A stretch of DNA of 64,000 nt from Toxoplasma gondii ME49 (lineage: Eukaryota; Apicomplexa; Conoidasida; Eucoccidiorida; Sarcocystidae). The position numbers were made by a program, and so were the translations under genes. The notes under the pieces were generated by a model, which was given only the letters and a program-made list of their open reading frames with translations, did not search any database and was not told the DNA's origin. The number at the start of each line of letters is the position of its first letter. Position 1 is the first letter of the stretch. The stretch spans positions 226,141 through 290,140 of the forward strand of contig NC_031477.1 of assembly GCF_000006565.2 (NCBI RefSeq). The letters run 5' to 3'. Of this stretch, positions 34,263 to 46,300 are shown piece by piece.

Positions 34263-37200
34263 ACAGCAGAGAAGCGCGAATGAATTTGCAAAATGGACTA
34301 TGAGTTTTTTCTGTCATTCAAGAATATTTTGTTGTTTCTCTTCTGCACTACTCGTCCTCCTCTCTCTTTTGCCCTCGAGCGTGACTGAGACTCTTTTGAA
34401 AGTGCGGCATGCGTGGCCTGTGGATTCTTTGTTCTTCTGTCGGACACAACATACGTTTCAATCTTCCGGCTTTCCTGGGCACCAGATTGTTCTATGGAGT
34501 AGCTTGGCCGTTTCTTCTTACTTCCCAAAAGTGATGTTTAGAAGAGTCGCGATGCAGCTGTGAGATGTCGACCAGCCACAGACACATACGCAAGAACGAC
34601 CTCGAGTGTGACCGAAGTTGTTGTAAATCAAAGTGCCAGAGACCTGAACTTCACGTATAAGAGAAATCCAAAGGACTTCTTTCGAACTGAGATCCGCGGC
34701 TTCGACTGCCACAATGCAGCGCCTGAAAATCTGGCGTTCGAGCAACGCCGTCTAGGTCGCAGAGCGTCAACAACGTCATGCGTCGCGTAAAAACGTATTT
34801 ATGTTAGCATATACTGTCATTTACTAGTGTGTATCTGCATCCCTTAATCTATTTATGTATATTAATCTACATTATCCATTGACCGATCTCTACATCCATT
34901 AAGCTATTTATATATATTCATCTATAATCAACGATATCTAATGATCTATGTCTATTCGTCTGCGTCTTCTGGTGTACACCTATTGATCTAGATTGATTAG
35001 TCTCTAAATATATCTCCATATACCTATGAAATAATGTACACTGATGTGTATCCTGCAATACCTCTTAACCTACACCTCTAACCCTAGAAAGAAACAGGTG
35101 CACGGTGTAGAAATAGGCACTTTGGCTCCCAAAAACTTGGGTTCTCAGGCTTCGCGGGGACAGAGACGAAAGGCATGAAAGTGTGAATGAGGGAAGAAGG
35201 AATGAGACGCAAAAAGGAAGCTTTGCGTTTGTGTTTGAAACTGCATGCGCGAAGGAGAGAATCCAGCAGCCTTGACTTTGTGACAGATCACATCTGTTAA
35301 TCTCTGACGATACTAACGTCACCTTTAAGCGCGGTATATACATCTGCAGACTTGATGGCTGTGTGAGTTTGTGTGTCCGCTTGAGAGCCCGAATGACACC
35401 TGAGCAAAGGACCGTTCGTCGCTTTTATCTATCTAGGGCTCCTGCTTGAATCCGAATTATAAATTGGAATTCTGTGAACGTTTTAACAAAAACGTAGTGC
35501 ATACTGGAATTTAGGTCGTGACAAAAGAAGGCCCTCGTAAGCCCATAAATTTCCGTCTTTGCTTTCACTGAACCAGTTTCTTCTTGTTATTCTCAGAACC
35601 CGAAATAAGAGCTGCACATAAGAATTTTCAGTCCTTTTCTTTACCAGAGCTAGTTCCACTACAGTGATCATTGTGAGCGACTAGCTGAAGCTCTGAAAAG
35701 CAGCGACCCCCACGCGGCTGCGAAGCCGAGAGAACAGGGCAAACAAGTTTCGGGAAAGACTGTTTCGCCGAAAAAGAAAATACGGGGGTTTGTGCCTTTT
35801 TTCTTCGGCCGGAAGAATACGCGGCAAACACACAGCTACACACTTTTTTTTCTCATGGGCCCGTTTGCTTTGTCCCTCGTTCTGGAACCTTCAAGTCGAC
35901 ACAGCCTCTTCGTCCAACGGCGTTTCAGAGCGCCACAGAGAGTCGTACCGGCTGTACCTCGGATTTGAAAGATGGTACATTCTCCCGACCCGAGAGCTCT
36001 CTGTGAAGAACACGACTCCTCAGGTTCTCGAACCTTGAAAAAGCCGACTTCCTTGTGGGGCGTCACAAGACTTGGTATCTGCTTAAAAAAACCACAACAC
36101 CCCACTGGAGAGAACGGGAAATACGGCAGCGGGCCAAAGGCGGACGACCGAAGAGGCGACTCTCGCAGTAGGGTTCTTGCATGTCTTTGTTTGTCGACTC
36201 CAACTTCGCTTGTGTTACCACGATTTCGACGAGTTAAATGTGTAACTTTGAGTCAATGGAAAGAGGCCTTACAGAAAATGTTGTCGGAACCATTTACAAT
36301 CATTATACCTACATTTTGCTAAAGCAGTGTGTTCTGTCTGAGTCTCGGGGACCCCAAGAGCTCGACGGGGAGAAAGGGAGAGACAAAAAAAAGTGACAGA
36401 AGAGACGCCGAGAGCCGAAGTTTGCTGGCGTGTGTGCCGGGAGTGTCGGGTCGCAAAACAGACCGAGGAGACAGCCCTCCGTCTCCAGAGGGCCGCTGCC
36501 AGTTCTCCCTCTGTCTTCTGTGCTTGCTCTGCGGTCCATACGGAGACAGGAAAGACGCACTTTTTCCCGGAGCGAAGTCCGATTCTCGAATGCCTGACTT
36601 TTCCATTCATCAAGACGAAAGACGTGCAGATGACGAAGAGGGAGGACAGCTGACCTAAAGACACGAGAAGGGAAGCACGTGAAACGACGCTCCGGCGAAA
36701 AGAATCTTCTGTACGTTTCTGTCACATATGAAAGCGCCTTCTCTCCCTGCTCTCGGCTTTCTAGCCTGAGAAGCTTTTCTGGCCACTACAGAAACATTTC
36801 TACAATCCCTAAACACGCTACTACGCCGCGCCTACACGATCCACATCAACGGAGGGGGACATCGACCTCCCCGTACACACGCAAATCGAACGGCGACTAG
36901 AGCACAGGCATGTCCCCAGCTTCTGGCGTCTGCCAGGCAGAAACCAAAATCAAGAAAACCCCGCCAGGAAGAGGAGAGCGAGCAGCCACGAGGCCACGAC
37001 AAAAGCCACCTCAGTCGCCGTCTACTCTCGGGCCCGTTCTGCGCCAAGAGACGATCACAGATTTCTTTCTACACAACAGGAAATCTCGAGTCTCCCCTAA
37101 AGACACAACACTTCCCCAACAAAAATTTTTACAAACGCACGGTCTGCACACCTTCCGTACCACATAAACAACCCCCTTCACAAATTGTTCGCTTCATCTG

Positions 37201-37306
37201 CACGTTGTTTGTACCACTCCTTATCGGTTCTTTGTGTCTCTCCGGCCCCTGTTTCCCTTCTTCTCGTTCTTCTCCTCGCATCTTTCATCTTCCTGTCCTC
37301 TTCCTC
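34263..37306. other. convergent intergenic region
   Basis: This lies between the helicase stop and the stop of the giant minus-strand frame. ORFs on both strands at 36.3-36.7 kb overlap each other and show no domain or splice support. The stretch should contain both 3' UTRs and includes the AT-rich degenerate repeat at 34790-35070. Confidence 0.45.
34790..35070. repeat. AT-rich degenerate short repeat tract
   Basis: About 280 bp dominated by imperfect units around ATCTA/TTAATCTAT/CATTA (for example AATCTATTTATGTATATTAATCTACATTATCC), ending in CTAACCTACACCTCTAACCCTAG. The last part resembles degenerate copies of the CCCTAAA-type telomere unit. It looks like a decayed simple or interstitial repeat and has no coding frame. 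Confidence 0.55.
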
Positions 37307-40300
37307 TCATCGTCCTCGTCTCTCGCCACTCATGTCCTCATCGGAGCCGGAAGTTGCTGAGCTCTCGCGGCCGGCGCCGAAAGACGGGGACTCGAGGCCC
37401 GTCGCTGCGCCGAGAGTGTCAAGCCTTCTGTCCCCGCCTGTGGCGCCGGGGAAGCTGCGGCCCCCCGGTCGCCCCGCCTCCGAGTTTCTACTCGAGAAAG
37501 GCCCGCCTTCGCGCCCATGAGTCGAGGATGCGAAGAGTGAGGAGACAGAGTTGTCCGAGCGACCGACGGCGCAGTTCAAAGCCGCGTGCAGCAAGCGGGC
37601 CTGGCCGTTCTTGGACATCCTGCTGCTTCCTGAAGCGAGGGACGAGCCGCTGGCTTGGCTCTCTTGGGAGCCGTAGGACGCGAAGGAGCCACCTCCGACT
37701 CCACAAGTAGCCCGGCCCTGGTGGCGGGCCCCCGGGGCACCAGAACCTTGGCTCGCTGGAGTCGACACACTCGCGTGGAAGGGAGGCGACGCGCCGTGAG
37801 ACAAAGAGAAAGTTGGTCGGCGGTGGGTCGAAGGCCCAAGGGCGCCCCCGGAAGTCGTTCGACTCAAGGGCCCGGGATACCCCGAATTCCGACTCGTCTC
37901 GCCTCGCCTGAAGAACTGGGAAGCCGCGAACAAGTGGGCTTCGTGGCCGCTGCCTCGTCGTCCCGCAGGCAGGAGATCCGAGTCGTTTTCGCTGCGGTCT
38001 AGCAACGGCGAGGAACCCCGCATGCATACTCTGTCTCGAGGGGAGGCGTAGGCTGTGCTCGCATCCCCCCGGCTCCTCGGAGTGTCCTCGTCCCCGCCAC
38101 GCAGACTGCCAGGCGTCGGGCTTTGAAGTGATTCCAAAGAGGCGCCCGGACCGACGGCTGCAGGCGCACTGAACGTCAGCCAGGGGGCCTTTCTGTGGCC
38201 CTCGGCAAAGGAGTAGCTCGGCGAAGAGCAGGCCTTCTGACTCGCGAGGTAGCCGCCGCCCGAGTGGACACTGTGACCACTGCATGCAGTCGAGGGCGCT
38301 GGATGAGGCTCGGAACCTAGAGAGGCGGCCGGGGACCCGGAGAACGGCTGTCCCTGTAAGTTCGAGCTTCCGTGCGCACTGTCCTGAAGCAGTTTGCGAG
38401 CGTTGTGGGCGAGACGCCAGTGGACTTCTTCGACGACTCGGTGCCGAGTTCGTAGGGCCTCTTTCGGACTCATGAAGCTTTCGTGACTCGGCGTGTACCC
38501 CGAGTAGCTCGCGCCTGCACCCATGTCGCCCCTCCCCGAGCCCCAAGATGTGGAACTCCGTGGGCCCCCTTGACTGACTTCGCTTGTGCGGTAGTTCGAC
38601 CGCTGGTCTTCTTCAGCGGCCTCTCGGTGTCTCGAGTAGCCTCCAGACGCAGCGCCACTGGTGCCGTTTGCCCGACCGTAGGGTGCAAATCTTTGCTGGC
38701 CCGAGACTGAAGAGGTGAACGCACTCGCGCCACTGTAGGCGAAGATGCCCTGGGACGCGAGCGGGCCTCGGCCACCGACCTTCTCCCCTGTATGCATTTT
38801 GCGGCCCTCATCAGAGTCGCCGTGACGGTCTCCCCGGTAGGCGAAGCGCTCGCGATTCGCCGAAGGGTCTCGCCCCGCGCCCTTGAGGTAGCTCGCGCTC
38901 CGCCCGGCCCCGTAGCTCGCCGGCCCGGAGCCTGAGGCCACAGAGCCCCCGCCACGCCCCTCGCTGCTGTCTCGGCTACTGCCCCGACTGCATGCGCTGC
39001 CGCTCCGCGCGGCGTAGTAGCCAAAGAGGCCCGTGACCGCGCTGGGGACGTGAGACTCGTGGCGACTCGCTGGGTACCTCGGAGAGGGAACGGAGCTCAT
39101 CCCCGGGGACGTTGCGGCGCCCTCCAGGTAGCTGCTGGCGCGGGGTGACCCGTAGCTCGCTGGCGTGGCGGTGGAGCCCAAGGCCCGGCGACTATCTCTG
39201 CCGCCGGAGTACGGAGACGCATGCGGATGGCACCCTGCGCACGAGGAGGCGAGACTCCCGCGCTCTCTGTCGCCGCTGCTTGGAGGCCCGCCAGACGAGC
39301 ACGACTGGAGAGACGACGCGGGCGAGAGCGGCGGGACCGCGAGGCCTGTGTCTCTCCCCGTCTCCCCCGGAGAGTCCGATAAGGACTGTCCTATCGAAGA
39401 CGCACTCCCCGTGCTCGGGCCGCAGCTCGGCACCTCCACGCCCTGTTGGCCCAGCAGTTTTTGCCGCCTCAGGGCACCAGGGACATACAACAGCTTTTCT
39501 GCGCGATGTTTGAGAGGAATTCGCTCGCGGGCCAGCCGCCGGGAAGAGGTGCTCGAGGTACTGTCTGCTGCAGCGGGGCCGCCTTGCGCCCCACTCTCCG
39601 ACAAAGAAGGCGTCGAGGCGGTCGGTGTGTCCTTGGACGAAGGCGACGATGGCCCTTGCGGAGAACGCGTCTCGTCTCGCTCTCCCACGAAGCGCAGCGA
39701 CAGCGCAGCGCCTTCGGGAGCCGGAGACAACGCCCGAGTTCTCCGCTCGCGATCCTCAGGCACACACGGAGGGTCACCCCTATCCGGTGAGGCCTCGCGG
39801 CGAACCGCCAACTCGTCGTTCAAACGCTCTCTCAAACGCTTCTTCTCTCCTTCTTCCGGGGCTCTGCTCACGACCTCGCCACCACATGTCCGGGGACGAG
39901 GCCCGTCTGTCCGCTGCAGCGCCTCCGAGGGTGACGCAGGACTCAAGGATCCCGCAGAAGCATCGACGGGCGGCGGGGATGAGTGCGATGGGGATGACTG
40001 CGATGGGGAACTCGCTGGACTTGCCAGGCGGACTCCACCTTCCAGGGGTCGCGCCATTCCCTTTTCGATACGCCTTTCTCGCCCGCTGTCTCCATACCCT
40101 CCAGGCCCGTCTCCGTTGTCGCGGTGTGGCCGCCCATACACGGGCGATAGCCTTCCGTTCTCTTCTTCCTCGCGTTTGAGGGCTCCAGAGTCTCCACTGT
40201 CTCTTCGCGCCGACCTCTGGGTCCGTCTCGCAGCCTCGGGAGGACGAGGGACCGCTCTGTGAAAGCTCTCGTCGCTCGCCTTTCGCGACGCGGCATTCGG

Positions 40301-43300
40301 TGCCTCAGTGAGGAACGAAGGCGCTTCGCCCCCGTTAGAAAACATCCTCTCTGGACTCGCACTTAACTGTCGCGAGCTACTCCTCCCCGCCCGGGGCGCC
40401 TCGGCGAGGCCGGGCGCCTGCGCGGAGGTACTCGCCTCCTGCCCAGTCTCGTGGCGCCCATTCTTCCCCCAGTCTTCTCGGCGTTCTTCTTCTCCGACGT
40501 TGGACACGCACGGGGTCTGCGAGGGAGCGACTGAGGCCTGCAACGTCGCCTGCCGTCCGTCCCTCCCCTCCTCCGAGCGGCTCCCGATTGCAGTCTCCCG
40601 CGCGTCTGTCTTTGGAGACAAGAAGGCGTGGGGGCCTGCCTGGTGCGCTCGCAGCGGTGGCGCGGCCCCGGACAAACATAGAGGTGACGCAAACGGCGAG
40701 ACGCGCCCGACGCAGTGATGAAGCGAAACTGCGCCCCCGGAAGAACCCGCAGGAGTCAACAAATGCGAGGACGACGAGGAAGTCTGCGCGTGCGAGAGTG
40801 TCGCCTGAAAGTCCCCCTGAGACTCGGTAGAAGAAGCCCCTGCCAGAGACGAAGCCGAACCTGTGATGTCAGCAGCTGGCTTGCCTGACGCAGTTTCGTC
40901 TTCTCCGACGACTCGGCTCTTGTTCGCTCTTTCCAAACCGCCTGGTCCGGCAGAGACGGAGGGCGAGACGGAAGAAGAATGGCGCCCACAGGAAGGTGGA
41001 GCCTCACTTCGAGTTCCGGACTTATCGCCTCCCTCTGGCCCTGCACGTCCCAAAAAGTCGTCGAGCCTGTCCACGCGCGTCTCGCCTGAGGCCGCCGGCG
41101 GGTCCTGATTAGACGCCGAGGGCATCCCGTTGTCTGTCACGGGCAGCGCGGGAGTAGCGGACGAGGAAGACACGCTCGGGAACCTTTCTCTTCCGGATCC
41201 GCCAGAACCTTTGCCCCTCCTCTCTCTGTCTCCCCGGTGCCCTCCCTCGAACCCCGAGCTGGCCCCCAGGCCCGAGACGTTGATGGAGCCCCAGGCGAGG
41301 TCTCCCGTGCTTCTGCGATGGTTAGATGCCTCCAAGGGTGCACGGCGTCCGTTGTCTCCACTTCGTTCACCCCAGTTGGTGCTGCCGCCTGGGGTGTCCC
41401 CTTCGACTTCCGAAACAGGAGAGACGGGCGGGCACCCTGCATCTCGACTTCTTCGACCCGAGTTGCCTTCCCGGGCCTCTTGCACGTGCACGACTCGCAG
41501 ATCCACCTGCCGCGACGCATGCGGTTCCTGAGGGCAGCCGGCCGGACCCCGCTCGTCCACAGTGCCCCACCTTGAAAGAGCGCCGTCTCCGTTCGCCCGG
41601 CGCCCGCCGTGAGGGCTGCCGCTGCTCGCGGTGCTTCTGGTGCGGAAACCTGGGCGGTGTCCTTCCGCGCCTGCATGCAGCCCCATGGGCCCTCGCCCAG
41701 TTGAGCCGCTCCCTGCGCCTGGTCCCCAAACCGGATTCAGCGGCCCGGAAGCTGGCAAACCGACTCCAGAAGATTCGTCGTTGGGAGGGGCGTGCTGCTG
41801 AGAGGCCCGCCTCGAAGCGCCTGCACTCCCCGTCGAGGGCCCTGCCCCCCGCGGGCCGCGGCCTCCGCCACTCTCGCTCCTCCCCAGGCCAGGTTGGGGA
41901 GTGCCGTAGTAGCAACCCGCATGTGGAGTCTTCTCGAGCGATTTTTCCGGGTGGGGCTGACGCGGAACCCCTGCGAGGTTTGCGTCTTCCAACGGCTGAG
42001 ACCCCACACCCCCCGGCTCTCCTACCCCGGCAGAAGGTCCTGCCCCCGAGCCGCTCCCCGGTCCCGGCCCCATCAGACCCGTCGGCATCCCGGGCTGCGG
42101 CGGCCTGACGACAGGCGCGTGCTCCACACGCGGAGGCAGCGCCTCCGCGCCCCCAGGAGGCCCCGCGCCGTTCAGGGCTGCGACCGCCGCCACATGTGCC
42201 AGTTGTTGTTGGATGTAATGCTGCTGAAGCATCTGCTGGTGTAGAAGTTGCTGCTGGTGTTGAATGAGGAGCTGCTGAGGAGTCACTGGCATCAGCAGGA
42301 CCACAGGCGGGTGTGGTGGGTGTGTCGAGACCCCCGGGGTCTGGCACAGCGAGGGCTGAGACAGGAGGTGAGGCGCAGGGACGATCCCCGCGGGTGCAGC
42401 CACCGGAGACACCGGGGGCCCTCGTCCCGGGCCTGCGTGCGGCGCCGGCTGACCTGCATGAGCGGCTTCGGAGCCCAGTTGCGCGGGCGACACCAGCAGC
42501 GGGAGCTGTGGCGCTGAGGGGGAAACGGGGTGCAGGCCCGACGGCGGACACGGCACAGGAGCGGCAGTCGCTGAGTTTTGCACCGGGCCTTTCTTCCCTG
42601 CGAGCGTCAGCGAGGAGCCCGGCGAAGAGGCCCCCAGACCGGCTCCAAACCCTGGCACTGGGGGCGCGCTGGAAGTCGAGTCGTACGGCGGCGACGGAGG
42701 CACCGACACTTGCACCGGTGGAGCGGGGCGAGCCCACGCAGGACTTCCACTCGCGCCTGGAGGCACAGGGGTCGCAGCTCCTGGTCGTCCTGAAGCGTCG
42801 CCTGCATTCCCAGGAGGCGGCCCCGGGGCCTGAGCGCTTCGCGGACCCAGACGTACAAGCCCTTTCTCACAGTTGCCCTCTTTCCCTCGATCTCCCTCAC
42901 GTCGCTCCTCCCATGTGGGGCCTCCGGAGGGCGGGACAGGCCCTGCTCCCGCCGTCGTCTCCCCGGTTCCCCCAGCTCGACTCGACGTCTCCAAACGCTC
43001 TGCAGCAATGGTCAACGCGGCAACTGCTGCCAGGGTTCGTGTTTCCTCTCTGTGAATCTCTTTCTCTCTTTCATTCTCATTCCCCTGATCAGCGTCTGTG
43101 CTCCCAGAGGGGCCTGGTTGCGAGATCTCAGAGGCACGAGCAGAAGCATCGGAAGGGCCTCCTGTGAGTCTTGCCTCAGCGAAGTTGTGTATGGCCTCCC
43201 GCAGTTCCTTCTCGGCCTGGTCGAGCAGCCCGCCGACTGCGGTGACACCTGAGACCCCGCAGTGCCGGCACCGGGCGACAGTCGGCTGCAGCGGCGCCCT

Positions 43301-46300
43301 CATGCCTGCGTGGAGTTGCGTCTGATGTCTGGGTGCGACAGTGTAGAACCACGGCGACGTCATTGCGATTCGATGAAGTGTGGACACGCGAGCCATCTCC
43401 CATGACGGCAGAACACGCAGAGACAACCCTCGGGCCTTCGCGCCCTTCGCCTGAGCGGCGAGACCCAGAGACGGAAAGAGAGACACTAGGGGGCGCGCGA
43501 GTGAGGCAGGCACACCGCACTGGAGAACGGTCAGGCGCGTGACGAAGTTGCAGGGGGAAAAGAGAACGGGAGGGGAGAGTGTCTCCAAATTCACCGGCAC
43601 CAGCAACGCGGGGTAGTGACCCTCCAAGGAGAAGAACGAGCTCACTTCGTCTTCGGGATCCGCAGTCGACGGACTCTTGGCGGCCTCGGCCTCAAGGGTG
43701 CAAGCCTTCGGTTCGTTTTTGTCTTGGACGTACGACAGCGGAAAAACTGCATCCGTGCTGGAGAGAACGTCACCGTCTAGATCTTTCCCTTCTTTTTCCT
43801 TCCGCCCGGTTGCTTTTGTCTTTTCTTCGTCTCCAGCTTTATCCTCTGCATGCGCTGCTCCCTTCTTCAAAGTCGCCTTCACGCCCGACTCGCCTTCCAC
43901 GCTAGAGTCGCCGGTCTCCGTGTTGACCTCTTCTTTCTCCGCCTTCATCTCTTGGGCGGTGCCCTGAGTCGCGGGACTGGTCTCTGCGGGGGCGTTGGAG
44001 GACTGTCTCCCCTCGAGACGGGCGCGCCTCTGGCAGGCGAGGAGATACCTCTGGAGCGGCTGCAGCCCCACAAGCAGGTAGAGACGCCCGTGAAGAGTGC
44101 TCCGGACGTCCCTGCGACTGAGAAACTGCGTGCTCCACCAGCCGCCTTCCTGACACGTTTTGCTGCTCTCAATCACACAGAGGCGACCCTCAAGGACAGC
44201 CAGAAGCCAGACCTTGGAGGTGAGGGTCGCGGGCCTCATGAGGGAGACCCGCACCGCATCGGCCAGCACAGAAAGGTCTTTGCAGGGAAGCAGACGGGAT
44301 AAACACCCTGTTGTCGGGGCAGCGGAGGCCGACGCGTGGATCGAAGAGTTTGAAGCACCCGACACTGCGGCCTCCACCTTCTTCTCCGGCTGGCCCGTCC
44401 CCGACACAGCAGAAGCGGACTCAAGGCCCTCGCCAGGCCGGCCACCGTTTGCATCTGCGCCGAGGAACGAGGCAAGGAGATCTCCGTCTTCGTCGGGAGT
44501 CGCGTCAGCCTCCTCTGTCGCCTCTTCGTAGGTTGCAGGAAGAACGTATCGGTCGTCTGAGATTTCGTCGAAGATCGCTGCGACCCCCATCAGGAGGTCC
44601 CGACGAAACAGCTGGAGGCCCTGCGTAAAGGGGAAGGTTGGTGGGGAGCCCGGTGTGCCGGGCCCACCCCCAGCCCCCGCCCCCGGCTTCATTTTCTCTT
44701 CCGCTTTCCGAGCACTCGCGTTTCCCTTCTCAGTCACCGGCTGAGACACCGGCGAGTCTGTCTCCGACTTCTTTTCAGAACGTTTCTCCGCCTCTCCACT
44801 CGAGGCGCCTCCGTCTGCCTGCCTTCGTTTCTCCGAGAGCCCCGACTCGCCTTCTTCCCGCGCCTTCGTGGGTCCACCCGTTTCGCCCTCTGTCGAAAGT
44901 GTCTCCCTACCGGGGGCCCCAGCGGCGTCGCCCTGCAGCGTCCGAAGGTGCTCGAGCTGGTTCTGCAGGTGCTGGTTGGCGGCCTGGCTGTGGAGAATCT
45001 GGAGAAGAAGATGGAATCTGTGTACGGCTTTGAGAAACGAATTGAGGAGATGCGCAGCCCTGCCTAACTCGTAGAGGTAGACGAGCCATGTGGCGCTTGA
45101 TACCTTCGCCGCGAGGTCGATGGCAGGTTCCCCGTCAGGGCCTCCTCCTGTGCCGGCGCCGCCTGCAGCCCCGGCAGACCCACCCGGGGTGCCCTGAACG
45201 GCGAAGCTGCTTCCACCAGGCCCGACGCTGTGAAGGTAAGCTGCGTTGGTTCTGGGGTAGTCGTAGACAGAAAGCAAGTCGTCCCAGACGCCTCCGTGGC
45301 AGAACGAGGAGATGATCCGCTGCGCCGCCTCCGACCGCGGCTTCGGGACCGAGGAGACCAGCAACGGGGACGAAGAGGCGCCGAGCGACAGCGGGCTGCA
45401 TGCGCTGGCCGCGGCCTTCGCGTTCGTGGGTCCCGCGCCCAAGAGAATCGCCGAGGACGCCAACGCCTGGTGTTCGTGGGGAAACCCCGCGGGGGCTGGC
45501 GCCTGGTGCCGCAGCCCGCGCTCCTCGCCGGGGGCCGCCAGGAGCGGCCGCGGGAACGCCCCTGGAGTCCCAGCCGCGCCTGACGGCGAGCAACAGATGA
45601 AGATCGACTGCGAAAGACACGACCGGTTCCGAAGGTGAGCAAAGAACTGCAGCAGCGAGAGCAGCAACGGAAAAAATGACGGAAGAATTGGGGCCGGCAA
45701 ACCTACCATCGGCGCCAGAAACCCCAGGGGACTGACCAGATGCGCCGAAGCCCCCCAACCTGTCGAGTCCGCTTTCTTCTCGCCGCGCAAAAAGTCTGTC
45801 TCCGGGGAGTCTTGCGCGGCCCTTGGCTGAGCCCCTGCGCACTTCATCTCTTCGCCTGTCTCCCGCATGTCCAGAGGCCCGGCCTCATCAGGCCCACTCC
45901 TCTCTCCACTCTGGTCGCTTCCTCGACTCTGACTGTTGCGTTGGCCGCCGTGGCAGAAGTAGACGGCGAGAATCATCCAGACGATGCTGGGGAGACCGCC
46001 CTCCTTCATGGTGGGGAGCTTCCGGTTTCTGACCCAGACCTTGAGGAGGCGCATGAGGGGTCGGAGCTGAGGGCGTTGCTGGAGAACGAAGCTGAAGAAC
46101 TCGGAGTGCCAGATGCTGTTGCTAGTGTTGACGCTGATGTCGCAAACGACGGACGCGTCGGGTGTTCTTAGCGTGAGAATCGGTACGCGCGCTGAATCCA
46201 CGAGTTGCAGATGCACCGTCCGCAAAGGCCAGTCGCTCCCCAGGGCCGACTCGCCTGCATGCGCGAGTTGCTGCTGCACAGCTTCGATCATCGAACGCAA

